Positions 26,797 to 35,739 of a DNA stretch of 64,000 nucleotides are shown one piece after another (within the stretch, counting starts at the first letter, position 1; each line of letters starts with the position of its first letter). The translations under genes were made by a program, and so were the position numbers. A model generated the notes under the pieces. It ran no database searches. It had not been told where the DNA came from and saw only the letters and a list, made by a program, of their open reading frames with translations. The DNA is from Thermoanaerobaculia bacterium (GTDB lineage Bacteria > Acidobacteriota > Thermoanaerobaculia > Gp7-AA8), in the NCBI GenBank assembly GCA_017883205.1, contig JADGNZ010000019.1:1-64000 (forward strand), given 5' to 3'.

Positions 26797-26880
26797 AGAG
26801 AGAACCGGTCACGCGGAGACGCGGAGGACGCGGAGTACATCCTCCCCGCGTCTCCGCGTCTCCGCGTGACCGTTCTCTCT
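26797..26880. repeat. CGCGGAGA-family iterated hairpin
   Basis: An inverted repeat with arms of about 35 bp begins directly after the helicase stop codon. The arms consist of AGAGAGAACCGGTCA followed by the iterated word CGCGGAGA. It also ends just before the promoter of the next gene. Confidence 0.8.
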
Positions 26881-26892
26881 TCCGACAGGCGC

Positions 26893-26898
26893 TAAACT
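26893..26898 (+). promoter_or_regulatory. -10 hexamer, leaderless start of the M28 peptidase
   Basis: TAAACT lies 6 nt before ATG 26905, with no Shine-Dalgarno. Confidence 0.45.
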
Positions 26899-26904
26899 GC
26901 CCTC

Positions 26905-28932
26905 ATGCGCATCACGATCACGATCACCATCATCGCCCTCGCAATCTCCGCACCCTTACTCGCCGGCGCGATCCCGCTGATCCCTGATTCGCAGGTGACA
27001 GCCCTCGCCGGCGAGATCTCCGGCGAATCCGCGAAACGAAACCTCGAGGGCTTCTCACGCCTGCATCGCATGCGCGGCTCGCGCGACTTTCGCAAAGCAG
27101 CGGAGCAGGTCATCGCCGAGCTGACAAAGTATGGATACGCTGATGCGCACATCGAGCAATTCGCAGCCGACGGGAAGGTCTTCTACGGCACGCAGCGCTC
27201 CCGTCCGGCGTGGGAGGCGGACTTTGCAGAACTGTGGGAACTGGACAACAGCGGGAGTCCGGCGACACGGATGGCAAGCTGGGACGCAGCCCCGATCACG
27301 CTCGCCGAAGACAGCGTCAGTGCGGACGTGACGGCAGTTCTCATCGATGTCGGCAGCGGATCGAGCGAGAGCGATTACGCCGGCAAAGACGTCAAGGGAA
27401 AGATCGTCCTGGCCGCATCGCAGGCCGACTCCGTACAGCGGATCGCGGTCGCGAAGTTCGGCGCCGCCGGCATCGTCAGCTACGCCGCCAATCAACGCAC
27501 GGCGTGGTGGAAGCAGGACGAGACGCTCGTCCGCTGGGGCCACCTCGACACGTTCTCTGCAACGCCCACCTTCGCATTCATGATCTCCCTCGGCGACGCG
27601 CGCACGCTCCAGGCGCGGCTGGCGAAGGGCGAGCGCATCCGTCTGCACGCCGTTGTGAAGGCCGGACAACATCCCGGCTCCTACGACATCGCCACGGCCA
27701 CGATTCCCGGATCCGATCCGCAACTGCGCGGCGAGGAGATCGTCTACAGTTGCCATCTCGATCATCCTCGACCCGGCGCGAACGACAACGCCAGCGGTTG
27801 CGCCACGATCCTGGAAGTGGCGCGCACCCTTCATAAATTGATCGCTGAGAAGCGCATCCCGCCGCCGCGTCGCACGATCCGGTTCGTCTGGCCGCCCGAA
27901 GTTGAAGGAACGATGGCGCTGCTCAACGCGAAGCCCGAGCTTGCCGCGCGCATCAAGGCCGCCATCCACCTCGATATGGTCGGCGGTGGTCCGGAGACGA
28001 AGACGATCTTTCACGTCACGCGCGGCCCGGCCAGTCTGCCGTCATTCGCCTACGACCTCGCCGCGGCGATCGGAGCATTCGCCGACAACCAATCGTCGCA
28101 ATACGCGATGACCGGCATCGCGCAATGGCCGCTCGTCGCACCGGAGGGCGGACGCGACGCCCTTCGCGCCGCCTTCGTCCCCCTCACCCTCGGCAGCGAT
28201 CACGAGGTCTACAGCTCCAGCTCGTGGAGCATCCCCGCCATCTATCTCAACGACTGGCCCGACCGCTTCATCCACACGAATGCCGACACGGCATCGAAGA
28301 TCGATCCGACAAAACTGAAGCGCGCCGGCTTCATCGCCGCCGCAAGCGGCCTCGCCCTCGCGAACGCGACCGCCGACGACGCTCCCGCAATCTTGAGCAT
28401 GATCGAGGAAGCGGCGTTGCACCGAGCTGCCGACGCCCGCGCGCAGGCTCGCGATCTGCCGGTAGTCGAGGGAGCGAATCGGCTCCGATTCCAACTCGGG
28501 TATGAGGCGCAGATGTTCGACTCGATGGGACGCTTCTTCGCGCCTCCACCCGCCGCACGATCCGAAGCGGCGGAGTTTCTCAAGACCCTTCGCACTCTCC
28601 TCCCCACCCCGCCCGCCCCAACGTCATCCGGTCCGATCTACCGCCGCAATCCGAACATCCGCGGCAACCTCGACGCCTTCGGCTACGACTACCTCGAAGC
28701 CCACCTCGGCCACGACCGCGTCGCCAAGCTCGCCCTCCTCAACTTCGAAAGCCCCCGCGCTGAAGGCGGCGAGTACGCCTACGAAGCGCTGAATCTGGTC
28801 AATGGCTCACGAACGACGAGCGAGATCCGCGACGCGCTTTCCGCAATCTACGGCCCGATCCCGCAAGACGCCGTCGATCAGTTCCTCGCCGGGGCGGCGG
28901 AGGGTGGGTTGCTGGAGAGAGTCGATAGGTAG
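26905..28932 (+). CDS. Secreted M28-family zinc aminopeptidase
   Basis: This 675-residue exported protein has a signal peptide in residues 1-22. A PA-like insert (about 140-205) precedes the catalytic domain. The zinc ligands are recognisable in YSCHLDHPRPGANDNASG (H284/H287 region, D294), the catalytic Glu in WPPEVEGT (E332/E334), a metal Asp in AIHLDMVGG (D358) and the final His in GSDHEVYSS. Family M28 enzymes remove N-terminal residues from peptides. With the S46 peptidase and the matrixin-like protease it points to a protein-degrading lifestyle. The C-terminal 200 residues are extra, and the last 70 or so resemble a winged-helix-like segment of unknown role. Confidence 0.85.
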   Translation: MRITITITIIALAISAPLLAGAIPLIPDSQVTALAGEISGESAKRNLEGFSRLHRMRGSRDFRKAAEQVIAELTKYGYADAHIEQFAADGKVFYGTQRSRPAWEADFAELWELDNSGSPATRMASWDAAPITLAEDSVSADVTAVLIDVGSGSSESDYAGKDVKGKIVLAASQADSVQRIAVAKFGAAGIVSYAANQRTAWWKQDETLVRWGHLDTFSATPTFAFMISLGDARTLQARLAKGERIRLHAVVKAGQHPGSYDIATATIPGSDPQLRGEEIVYSCHLDHPRPGANDNASGCATILEVARTLHKLIAEKRIPPPRRTIRFVWPPEVEGTMALLNAKPELAARIKAAIHLDMVGGGPETKTIFHVTRGPASLPSFAYDLAAAIGAFADNQSSQYAMTGIAQWPLVAPEGGRDALRAAFVPLTLGSDHEVYSSSSWSIPAIYLNDWPDRFIHTNADTASKIDPTKLKRAGFIAAASGLALANATADDAPAILSMIEEAALHRAADARAQARDLPVVEGANRLRFQLGYEAQMFDSMGRFFAPPPAARSEAAEFLKTLRTLLPTPPAPTSSGPIYRRNPNIRGNLDAFGYDYLEAHLGHDRVAKLALLNFESPRAEGGEYAYEALNLVNGSRTTSEIRDALSAIYGPIPQDAVDQFLAGAAEGGLLERVDR

Positions 28933-29015
28933 TACGACCGTGAGCACTCAACAACCGACGCAGCTATTAGCTTTCGACACTTTCGCGCATTTCCAAGTTG
29001 GAGTAGTTTGGAGAT

Positions 29016-29492
29016 GTGCTTCGGTCCGCATACGTCGAAACCAGCGTTGTCAGCTACCTGACGGCTCGCCCGAATCAGCGTGATCTGATCGTCGCGGCTC
29101 ATCAGGAACTGACACGCGAATGGTGGGAGAATCGGCGGAAAGACTTCGTCCTCTTCGCGTCAGCCGTCGTTATCGAGGAAGCGCTTCGTGGCGACGAATT
29201 GTTCTCGCGAGCCCGGATGGCCGTGATCGAACAAATGAGCCTGGCGGACGTAACTCCCTCGGCTCGAGAGTTGGCGGCGCGGCTTCTGCGAGAGGCCGGC
29301 CTACCCGCGAAGGCGAACGCGGACGCCCTTCACATCGCGATCTGCGCCGTCAATGGTATCGACTATCTGCTTACGTGGAACTGTACGCATCTTGCGAATG
29401 CTTTCATGATCCCTCGCGTGAACAACATCTGTCGTGCTGGCGGTTTTGAACCACCGTACATCTGCACGCCAGAAGAGCTGATGGTAAGATAA
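29016..29492 (+). CDS. PIN-domain (VapC-like) toxin
   Basis: This 158-residue PIN-domain ribonuclease candidate has SAYVETSVVSYL at its start. The acidic residue is Glu, as is usual in this subgroup. DFVLFASAVVIEEALRGD, NADALHIAICAVNGIDYLLTWNCTHLAN and an Asn/Pro-rich end follow. The start codon is GTG 29016, just after TTTGGAGAT. TAGTTT at 29004-29009 could instead act as a -10. The partner is not upstream, as in most vapBC loci, but a 59-residue gene 5 bp downstream. Confidence 0.8.
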   Translation: MLRSAYVETSVVSYLTARPNQRDLIVAAHQELTREWWENRRKDFVLFASAVVIEEALRGDELFSRARMAVIEQMSLADVTPSARELAARLLREAGLPAKANADALHIAICAVNGIDYLLTWNCTHLANAFMIPRVNNICRAGGFEPPYICTPEELMVR

Positions 29493-29497
29493 GTTCC

Positions 29498-29677
29498 ATG
29501 TGGGAAGATCCCATCGTTATGGAAACACGCGCAGCTCGCGAGAAACTCGTCGCTGAGTTCGATGGAGATCTTGACGCACTCTGGGAACACCTTCAGACCG
29601 TCCAGGAGCAATATCGAGATCGGGTCGTTACGGGACAGCCGAAGCCGCCTGTTCTGGTCGGCCATCGGGCTTCGTAG
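29498..29677 (+). CDS. Small antitoxin-like partner of the PIN toxin
   Basis: A 59-residue open frame from ATG 29498 to TAG 29675-29677 starts 5 bp after the PIN gene. It reads MWEDPIVMETRAAREK at the N-terminus, then LVAEFDGDLDALWEHLQ and a Pro-rich tail. The MWxDPIVxExxxxRE opening is one I recognise from many short proteins encoded just downstream of PIN toxins of this subgroup, so I infer that it is the antitoxin. It has no recognisable DNA-binding motif. It was found by reading the sequence after the toxin stop. Confidence 0.75.
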   Translation: MWEDPIVMETRAAREKLVAEFDGDLDALWEHLQTVQEQYRDRVVTGQPKPPVLVGHRAS

Positions 29678-29696
29678 GCATCGCCCCAGCCACTGA

Positions 29697-30572
29697 TCAC
29701 GGCCGCGTAACCTTCACCCCGTACTTCGCGCCGAGGTAGTCCTCGATCTTCTTGCGCTCGTCGTCCGTCAGCGTCCGTTTGTAGATGAGCATTTCGGCGA
29801 GGTCGCCTTTCCATGACTCGGTGTAGGCGTGGCCGGTGCCGCCGATGAAGAGGTGGTTGGGCATGTGGTCGTATTCGGCGGCGATGTTCGACTTCGCGGC
29901 GGCGCCGTTGACCCAGGTGTTGAGCTTCTTGTTGGCGTAGTTCTCGATGGTCAGGTTCGTGGTGTTCGCGGCGAAGGTGAAGATGCCGGTCACTCCTCCG
30001 CTGCCAGAGAAAACGGTGTAGTTGCTGCCGTCCGAGGCGCGGTCGTCGATGCCGGCGGCGCGGTCGTAGCCGCCGTCGTCGGCGCCGTAGAGTTTGCGCA
30101 GCGGGTTCTTATCCGCGGTCGCGCTCGACCAGACGGAGATCACCGTCAGCTCCGGAGCTGCCTCGGCATCGATGCTCATCGGCACTTCGAGCATGTTGTG
30201 GTCGCCATCGAAACGAAGTGCGGGCTTGCCGTTGATGGCATTGGCGACGATCGCTGGTTGCTCGGCCGGATCCTTCGCTTCGGCTTTCAGTGGTGATCCC
30301 TCGACCGCCCACGACGCCACCTTCCCTTCCGTGGCGGTCACGCCGTAGTCACCGCGCAGCCAGAGCTGAAGGCCGGTCGTCGGCACGGGAACGCCTTCCA
30401 GTTTCACGTCCGCAAAGGTGCCGGTCGCCGGTGTTGCGGTCGTGGTAGCCGCGGCCGTCGCAACGCTCGGCGCTGTCGCTGGAGCCGGCGCGGCAGGAAT
30501 GGGCGTTTCTTTCTTCTGACAACCAAACGCAACAACGGCGACGAGGAGAAGACTGGCAATCGTGCGGTTCAT
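29697..30572 (-). CDS. LamG-like (concanavalin-fold) lipoprotein
   Basis: This 291-residue lipoprotein has a lipobox VAFGC with Cys18 as lipidation site, then an Ala/Thr/Pro-rich linker (20-52). The rest is a LamG/concanavalin A-like beta-sandwich: GLQLWLRGDYGV opens it, ALRFDGDHNMLEVP is the usual core strand, and the end is AEMLIYKRTLTDDERKKIEDYLGAKYG. The LTDDER...YL helix is characteristic of this family in secreted proteins. It probably binds carbohydrate or matrix at the cell surface. TACGAT 8 nt before the ATG suggests a leaderless transcript. Confidence 0.85.
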   Translation of the reverse strand: MNRTIASLLLVAVVAFGCQKKETPIPAAPAPATAPSVATAAATTTATPATGTFADVKLEGVPVPTTGLQLWLRGDYGVTATEGKVASWAVEGSPLKAEAKDPAEQPAIVANAINGKPALRFDGDHNMLEVPMSIDAEAAPELTVISVWSSATADKNPLRKLYGADDGGYDRAAGIDDRASDGSNYTVFSGSGGVTGIFTFAANTTNLTIENYANKKLNTWVNGAAAKSNIAAEYDHMPNHLFIGGTGHAYTESWKGDLAEMLIYKRTLTDDERKKIEDYLGAKYGVKVTRP

Positions 30573-30580
30573 GAGCGGAT

Positions 30581-30586
30581 ATCGTA
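30581..30586 (-). promoter_or_regulatory. -10 hexamer, leaderless start of the LamG lipoprotein
   Basis: TACGAT on the minus strand lies 8 nt before ATG 30572. Confidence 0.45.
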
Positions 30587-30624
30587 GCTGATCAGCCGGG
30601 CCCGGGTGACCGGCACCCTCGCCG

Positions 30625-32499
30625 TTACATCACGCCGTTGCGCAGTTCCGCAAAATGTGCCGCCTTGATCGTGGTGGTCTGCTGCACGATCGCCGGGTCG
30701 GTATACGACAACGCCGGTAGCCCGAGGGTCGCCCGCGCGGGGTCGAGCGCGTTGCGAAGGTCGGTGAGATGAACCTTCTTCACACCGGTCGATTGTGCAG
30801 TGATGGCCGGATCGGTGTAGGCGAAGGGGTTACCGGCGCCGCCATTGGCAAGCTTCCGCACCGCGTCGATGGCCGTGCGTAGTTCGGTGATGTGAACCGC
30901 TTTGATCCCAGTCGATTGCACGACGAGCGCCGGATCGGTAAAGAGGACGGTCGTGGCCAGATCCTTGTTGCTGAATGGCGACTCGACGCCCGAGATCGTG
31001 GCCGTGACTTTGTAGAGATAGGCGGTGTTGGGAGCGGCGCTGGCGTCGGTAAAGAGGTTCGTCACCGGCGTGCCGACGTTCGAGTAATTCGTATTGTCCG
31101 ACGTGCGATAGACGGTGTACGACATCGCGCCGGTGACCGCGCCCCACGTGAGGTTCACGCCGGACGGCCCGGCAGTGGCGACGAGACTGGCGGGAGCGGC
31201 CGGCGCCGGGTAGAGCGCCTCCACGGCGCGCCGGTCCCACGCGGTCAGCACGCCATTGTCGCCGTCGAGGAGTATGTGGTTCATGAGTGCCGCGGTCGTG
31301 CAGTCGTAATTGGGCTGGTCCGTGCAAAGCTGCGAGAGCGTTCGCGATTGGTCGGAGTGGCGGAAGGAAAGGGTATGGCCGATCTCGTGAGTGATCGCCG
31401 TTAGAAAGTTGCCCAGGGTCAAAGTGTTGGCGCCACCGGGCAGACAGGCGCCCGTGCCCTGATTCATGCTGGCGTCTCCTTCCGTGATCTGAAAGAAGAC
31501 CTCGCCGTTGACGATGTTGGTTGGATCGCTGATGGCGTGATGAATGCCCGCCTCTCCGAGAACACCTCCAGTGGTGCAACTGAAGGCGGCCACTCCGAAT
31601 GCAGTCATGTCTTTTTCGAAGACGACGTTGTTCACGCCGTCGGTCCCTTCGCGGATTCCGTTGGGATTGGCGTTGAAGGACGAGAGGACGTAATTGACGT
31701 TGGAGCTGACCTCGTTGTTCCACGATGCGAACGCGCTATTGATCAGATCCGTGCCGCCGTTCGTCACGTTGATCCCCGAGTTTCCGCGGTTCCAGTTGAC
31801 GACGGACGGAAACGTCTTCCAGCGCGAGCCCATGCTGTTCTCATTGACGCCGGATGACGCCAGCGTGTACTGCGTCACCCTGAATGCACTCAACGCCCTT
31901 GGCCGGAGCTGAGACGCCGAGGGCGGATGGCTCTCGCCTGCCAAAGGATAGGATTTGATCGTGTAGTCCTTCGCGGCTGGACGCCGGTTGACCGTGTCGC
32001 GGATGAAGCCGAGAAAGCGGTCCATGTCGCGGTGCGGCTCCTCGTAGGCGGAGCCGTCGGGATTCCAGCCCGAGATCTCCGAGGCGGAGTGAACGATGAT
32101 TCGGTGGCCGAGGTCGTCGGTCGCGAAGCTGAAGAGCCCCAATCCAAGATCGGCGGTGGCGTAGTCGCCATCCGGCGTCTTCTTCAGGAAGAGGAGGACG
32201 CGCTCGCCATCGACGAAGCTCGGCGCGCCGGCGACGATCTCGGTCTCGATGCGATGGTCTTCCCTCTCGATCACGCCGCCCGGACTGCGAACGCGAAAAC
32301 CGTCGGCAAGATCGCCTTTGAGAACTTCCTCGACGGCGAACACGGTGACGGTCTCGATCCCACGCTCCGGCAGGCTCTCGACATGCGCATGCAACGCCCG
32401 CGCGATGACGATGACGTCGGCCCTCCCGATCATTACCTCGTCCGGCGGGACGACGTACGTTGCGGCATGAAGAGCCGCGCAACCGAAGAGATGAGACAC
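30625..32499 (-). CDS. Secreted matrixin-like zinc metalloprotease with FN3 and VHxxELR repeats
   Basis: This is a 624-residue exported protease. The zinc site is HEIGHTLSFRH (about residue 371), i.e. HExxHxxxxxH with Ser where matrixins usually have Gly. An FN3 domain follows (about 435-520). The C-terminus has three imperfect copies of a roughly 40-residue unit (from about 520) with TDPA, then K-x-VH-x-x-ELR; the last is cut short at NGVM. I recognise this unit from many acidobacterial secreted proteins. The annotated start is GTG 32499, but the signal peptide may begin a few codons further upstream; the mature chain likely starts near ATYVVPPDE. Confidence 0.8.
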   Translation of the reverse strand: MSHLFGCAALHAATYVVPPDEVMIGRADVIVIARALHAHVESLPERGIETVTVFAVEEVLKGDLADGFRVRSPGGVIEREDHRIETEIVAGAPSFVDGERVLLFLKKTPDGDYATADLGLGLFSFATDDLGHRIIVHSASEISGWNPDGSAYEEPHRDMDRFLGFIRDTVNRRPAAKDYTIKSYPLAGESHPPSASQLRPRALSAFRVTQYTLASSGVNENSMGSRWKTFPSVVNWNRGNSGINVTNGGTDLINSAFASWNNEVSSNVNYVLSSFNANPNGIREGTDGVNNVVFEKDMTAFGVAAFSCTTGGVLGEAGIHHAISDPTNIVNGEVFFQITEGDASMNQGTGACLPGGANTLTLGNFLTAITHEIGHTLSFRHSDQSRTLSQLCTDQPNYDCTTAALMNHILLDGDNGVLTAWDRRAVEALYPAPAAPASLVATAGPSGVNLTWGAVTGAMSYTVYRTSDNTNYSNVGTPVTNLFTDASAAPNTAYLYKVTATISGVESPFSNKDLATTVLFTDPALVVQSTGIKAVHITELRTAIDAVRKLANGGAGNPFAYTDPAITAQSTGVKKVHLTDLRNALDPARATLGLPALSYTDPAIVQQTTTIKAAHFAELRNGVM

Positions 32500-32595
32500 G
32501 ACGCGAAGAACCTGAAGAGCCGGGACACTTGAGTGCTTCAGGATGAGTCTGCCTTCGGCCTGCGGTGATGATGCCCGTCACAAATGGACAAATAA

Positions 32596-32632
32596 TCGAG
32601 TGGGGGGTTGGGTGTCGGGGGTCGGGGGTGGG
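32596..32632. repeat. Half-unit of the GTCGGGA repeat family
   Basis: An arm built of GGTGTCGGGGGTCGGGGG-like words lies between two minus-strand genes without an inverted partner. It is the same word as in the hairpins at 40842, 41471 and 54156. Confidence 0.5.
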
Positions 32633-32687
32633 AGAAGCTTCGTGCACCTACTTGCTACACCTCGCCCTCTGTCATTGGAGCCGGCTC

Positions 32688-33236
32688 TCAGTCCCACTCG
32701 CACACATACTCGCAGACGTCAGCGCCTTTGGCCCGGCACTTCGTCTCCGTGACGCGGACATTGGTTCCGCCGCACATCTCGATCGCCTTGCGATGCCAGC
32801 CGATCACGGTCAGGCAGTCGTGCTTTGAATAGGTCTCACTCTCGAACGTGGTTAGCTGCGCCTTCGTCTCGCCGAGCTTCTCGTAGGTGCGGCGGCCGGT
32901 GTCGTAGTACATCTGGTAGATCTGGGAAGCGCGGCGGAGCAGACCGTGCGGGTCACGATCGACGATGAAGGCGCGGTGCGTGGAGCCGAGGTTATGAGCG
33001 GCGGACTTCTCGCCGATGAGGAGAAAGATCTGTTCCCCGATCCCCATCTCCGCGGCGATGGCCTCGTCGAGACTCGCGTTGAGCGTGAACGGGTACCACA
33101 TGGCTGCCAGGACGTGGGCGCATACATCCCGGTCGCTCTCCGATAGACGAGCCAGAACTTTCTCCACGGCCGGTTCGCCGCCGCGGTCGCGGACAAACTC
33201 GAGACGCGATTTGATGACTCCACCTTTGACTCTCAT
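32688..33236 (-). CDS. DUF2378 / heme-NO-binding-like (V4R-type) protein
   Basis: This 182-residue cytoplasmic protein opens MRVKGGVIKSRLEFV. It continues with a WYPFTLNASLDEAI core and ends in KCRAKGADVCEYVCEW, a Cys-rich strand pair typical of the V4R/HNOB-related fold. Length and ends match the myxobacterial DUF2378 family. No function is established; ligand binding is likely, as in related HNOB and V4R domains. Start 33236 is supported by a TATCCT hexamer 6 nt upstream; the frame is open to 33608, but that part has no protein-like features. Confidence 0.65.
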   Translation of the reverse strand: MRVKGGVIKSRLEFVRDRGGEPAVEKVLARLSESDRDVCAHVLAAMWYPFTLNASLDEAIAAEMGIGEQIFLLIGEKSAAHNLGSTHRAFIVDRDPHGLLRRASQIYQMYYDTGRRTYEKLGETKAQLTTFESETYSKHDCLTVIGWHRKAIEMCGGTNVRVTETKCRAKGADVCEYVCEWD

Positions 33237-33242
33237 GTCGTG

Positions 33243-33248
33243 AGGATA
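33243..33248 (-). promoter_or_regulatory. -10 hexamer, leaderless start of the DUF2378-like gene
   Basis: TATCCT on the minus strand lies 6 nt before ATG 33236. Confidence 0.4.
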
Positions 33249-33257
33249 CTCTGACTC

Positions 33258-33303
33258 GCGCGAGGCGCGGGGTGGCAGAAAAGCGTATCTCCGCGCCTCC
33301 GCG
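33258..33303. repeat. Degenerate CGCGGAGA-family hairpin
   Basis: GCGCGAGGCGCGG (33258-33270) pairs with CCGCGCCTCCGCG (33291-33303). It is a shorter and more decayed member of the family, placed between two divergent genes. Confidence 0.5.
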
Positions 33304-34601
33304 TGATACGTTTTTCCCCTCTGAAACGCTCGATCAATCTGTTTCGCGCGACGGCGATGGTGGCCGGCATCATCATCGGCGCGTCGATCTTCGTTCAGCC
33401 GTCGGAGATCACGCGGCATGTGCCCGCGGCCGGCGGCATGCTCCTGGTCTGGTTGCTGAGCGGCGTCCTGACCTTCTTCGGTGCGCTCGTCTGCGCGGAG
33501 CTCGCCTCGGCGTTTCCGCACACGGGCGGCGTCTACGTCTTCCTGAAAGAGACCTACGGGCCCGCCGCAGGGTTCTTGTGGGGGTGGGCGATGTTCTGGT
33601 GCATGCACTCAGGAATCGTCGCTGCAATCGCCGTCGTGCTGGCGCGGTACGTTGGCTTCTTCGTGCCGCTCGGCGACGGCGGCGTGCGCATCGTGGCGAT
33701 TGGCGCGATCCTCATCTTGTCCGCCATCAATGTGATCGGCGTCCGGCAGGGAAGCGCAGTTCAGACGTTCTTCACTGTCGCCAAAGTCATGGCCATCATC
33801 ATCCTCCTGGTAATGGTCGTTGCGTTTGCGCCGCACAAAGCTGCCGGGCATCTCACGCAGACAACACCACCAACGACGCTTCGCGACTTCGTTCTGGCCA
33901 TGGTGGCCGGGCTGTTCGCGTACGGCGGATGGCACATGGTCACCTACGCCGCCGAAGAGACGCGCGAGCCGCAGAAGACCATTCCGCGCGCGCTGGTCAT
34001 CGGTATCGCCATCGTCACGCTCTGCTACCTCGGGCTCAACGCCGCCTACGTCTCCGCCATGCCGCTCGACCAGGTCATCCACTCCCAGCGCATCGCGGCT
34101 GACGTGGCCACCGCCGTGGCCGGACCGCGCGGCGCCGCCGCCGTATCGATCGTCGTCATCATCTCCGCCCTCGGCGCGCTCGGCGGCGTGATCCTCGCCG
34201 GCCCGCGCGTCTACTTCGCCATGGCTCGCGACGGGCTGCTCTTCCGCTGGATCGGCGTCGTCCATCCGCGTTTCCAGACGCCGCACATCGCCATCATCCT
34301 GCAGGCCGTGTGGGCTTCCGCGCTCGTGGCGACGGGAAGCTACCGCAGCCTCTTCACGCGCGTCGTGTACACCGAGTGGATCTTCTTCGCCCTGATGGCG
34401 GCGGGACTGTTCATCCTTCGGAGACGGCCTGCGTACGCGCCCACATACAGGACATGGGGCTATCCACTCGTGCCGATCGTCTTCATCCTCGCATCGGCGG
34501 CCATCGTCGGCGTTCAGATCGCCGCCGAGCCGATGGAGAGCGTGACCGGACTTTTGCTTGTCATGGCCGGACTGCCTGTGTATTACTTCTGGTCCAAATG
34601 A
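33303..34601 (+). CDS. APC-family amino acid permease
   Basis: This 432-residue inner-membrane transporter has about twelve hydrophobic segments. The N-terminal segment AMVAGIIIGASIFVQP carries the unwound GxG-type substrate-binding motif of the APC superfamily, followed by CAELASAFPHTGGVYVFLKE, the usual second helix pattern of LAT-like exchangers. The start is uncertain: GTG 33303 is used here, close after a degenerate hairpin. Its TGA overlaps the ATG of the downstream amidohydrolase by 4 bp, so transport and hydrolysis of the same compound may be linked. The substrate is unknown. Confidence 0.85.
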   Translation: MIRFSPLKRSINLFRATAMVAGIIIGASIFVQPSEITRHVPAAGGMLLVWLLSGVLTFFGALVCAELASAFPHTGGVYVFLKETYGPAAGFLWGWAMFWCMHSGIVAAIAVVLARYVGFFVPLGDGGVRIVAIGAILILSAINVIGVRQGSAVQTFFTVAKVMAIIILLVMVVAFAPHKAAGHLTQTTPPTTLRDFVLAMVAGLFAYGGWHMVTYAAEETREPQKTIPRALVIGIAIVTLCYLGLNAAYVSAMPLDQVIHSQRIAADVATAVAGPRGAAAVSIVVIISALGALGGVILAGPRVYFAMARDGLLFRWIGVVHPRFQTPHIAIILQAVWASALVATGSYRSLFTRVVYTEWIFFALMAAGLFILRRRPAYAPTYRTWGYPLVPIVFILASAAIVGVQIAAEPMESVTGLLLVMAGLPVYYFWSK

Positions 34602-35572
34602 TCATCGACTTTCACAATCACTTCTATCCGGCCGCCTACCTCGACGCGCTTCGCTCCGGCTCGAGCCGCGTGCAGGTCACCATCGACGACGACGGCAACC
34701 CGCGGCTGCACTACCCGGGCGACTACAACATCGCCGTGCTCGGCCATCGCGACATCGCCTATCGCGCCGGTGTCATCGACGAGCTCGGCGTCACGCAGCT
34801 TCTGAGTCTCACTACGCCCGGAACGCATGTCGAAGAGCCGGCAATGGCCGTCACGCTGGCGCGGCTGGTCAACGACGGCTTCGCGAAGATCGTCAGCGAT
34901 TACAAAGGGAAGTTCATGGCTATGGCCACGCTTCCGCTGTGCGATCCGCAGGCCTCGGCGAAAGAGCTCGAGCGCGCCTGCAAGCAGCTCGGATTCGCCG
35001 GGAGCATGGTGTTCAGCAACATCAACGGCGTCGCGCTGAGCGATCCGCGCTTCCTCCCCGTCTGGGAAATGGCCAACGATCTGGCGGCGGTGATTCACAT
35101 CCATCCGACATCGCCGGTCGGCGTCGAAGCGATGAAGGACTACTGGCTGATGCCGTTGGTTGGCTTCCCGCTCGACACGACGCTGGCCGCTGCCAGCCTC
35201 GTCTTCAGCGGAACCGTCAGCCGTTTCCCGCGCATCCGCTGGGCTCTCGGCCACCTCGGCGGCGCCATTCCCTACCTCGCCGAGCGCCTCGACCGCGGAT
35301 TCGAGGCCTTCGCCGAGTGCCGCGCCAACATCGATCGTCCGCCCAGCGCCTACCTCAAGGAGTTTTACTACGACTCCGTGAACTTCGACGTGCACGCGTT
35401 GCAACTGGCCATCGACTTCGCCGGCGCCGATCACATCCTGGCTGGCAGCGACTACCCGCACCAGATCGGCAGCCTGCCGAAGATGCTCAGCAGCATCAAC
35501 GCGCTGGCAATCTCCGACGCCGACCGCGCCGGAATCCTCGGCGGCAACGCGGCGAAGCTGCTGGGGCTCTGA
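34598..35572 (+). CDS. Amidohydrolase 2 (ACMSD-like) metal-dependent hydrolase or decarboxylase
   Basis: This 324-residue TIM-barrel enzyme starts at ATG 34598, overlapping the permease stop as ATGA. DFHNHFYP gives the metal-binding HxH (H6, H8), HIHPTSPVG the barrel His, and GSDYPHQIG the catalytic Asp near the C-terminus. These match the aminocarboxymuconate-semialdehyde decarboxylase-like branch, whose members decarboxylate aromatic or related acids. Coupling to an amino acid-type permease suggests uptake and breakdown of an amino acid derivative, but the substrate cannot be deduced. Confidence 0.85.
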   Translation: MIIDFHNHFYPAAYLDALRSGSSRVQVTIDDDGNPRLHYPGDYNIAVLGHRDIAYRAGVIDELGVTQLLSLTTPGTHVEEPAMAVTLARLVNDGFAKIVSDYKGKFMAMATLPLCDPQASAKELERACKQLGFAGSMVFSNINGVALSDPRFLPVWEMANDLAAVIHIHPTSPVGVEAMKDYWLMPLVGFPLDTTLAAASLVFSGTVSRFPRIRWALGHLGGAIPYLAERLDRGFEAFAECRANIDRPPSAYLKEFYYDSVNFDVHALQLAIDFAGADHILAGSDYPHQIGSLPKMLSSINALAISDADRAGILGGNAAKLLGL

Positions 35573-35739
35573 CGATGCAAGGACTTGCCTGATCTCCGGC
35601 CACCGGGTCACGGCACGGTCAACCCGTATCCTCTTGCTGTCGAGCCCGTCGCCGAAGGCAACCGACGGAAAGAGCAACAGAAACATCGAGACACGAAATC
35701 GCATGCGAGCACTCCCCTCGGGCGAATCATGCCTCACTC

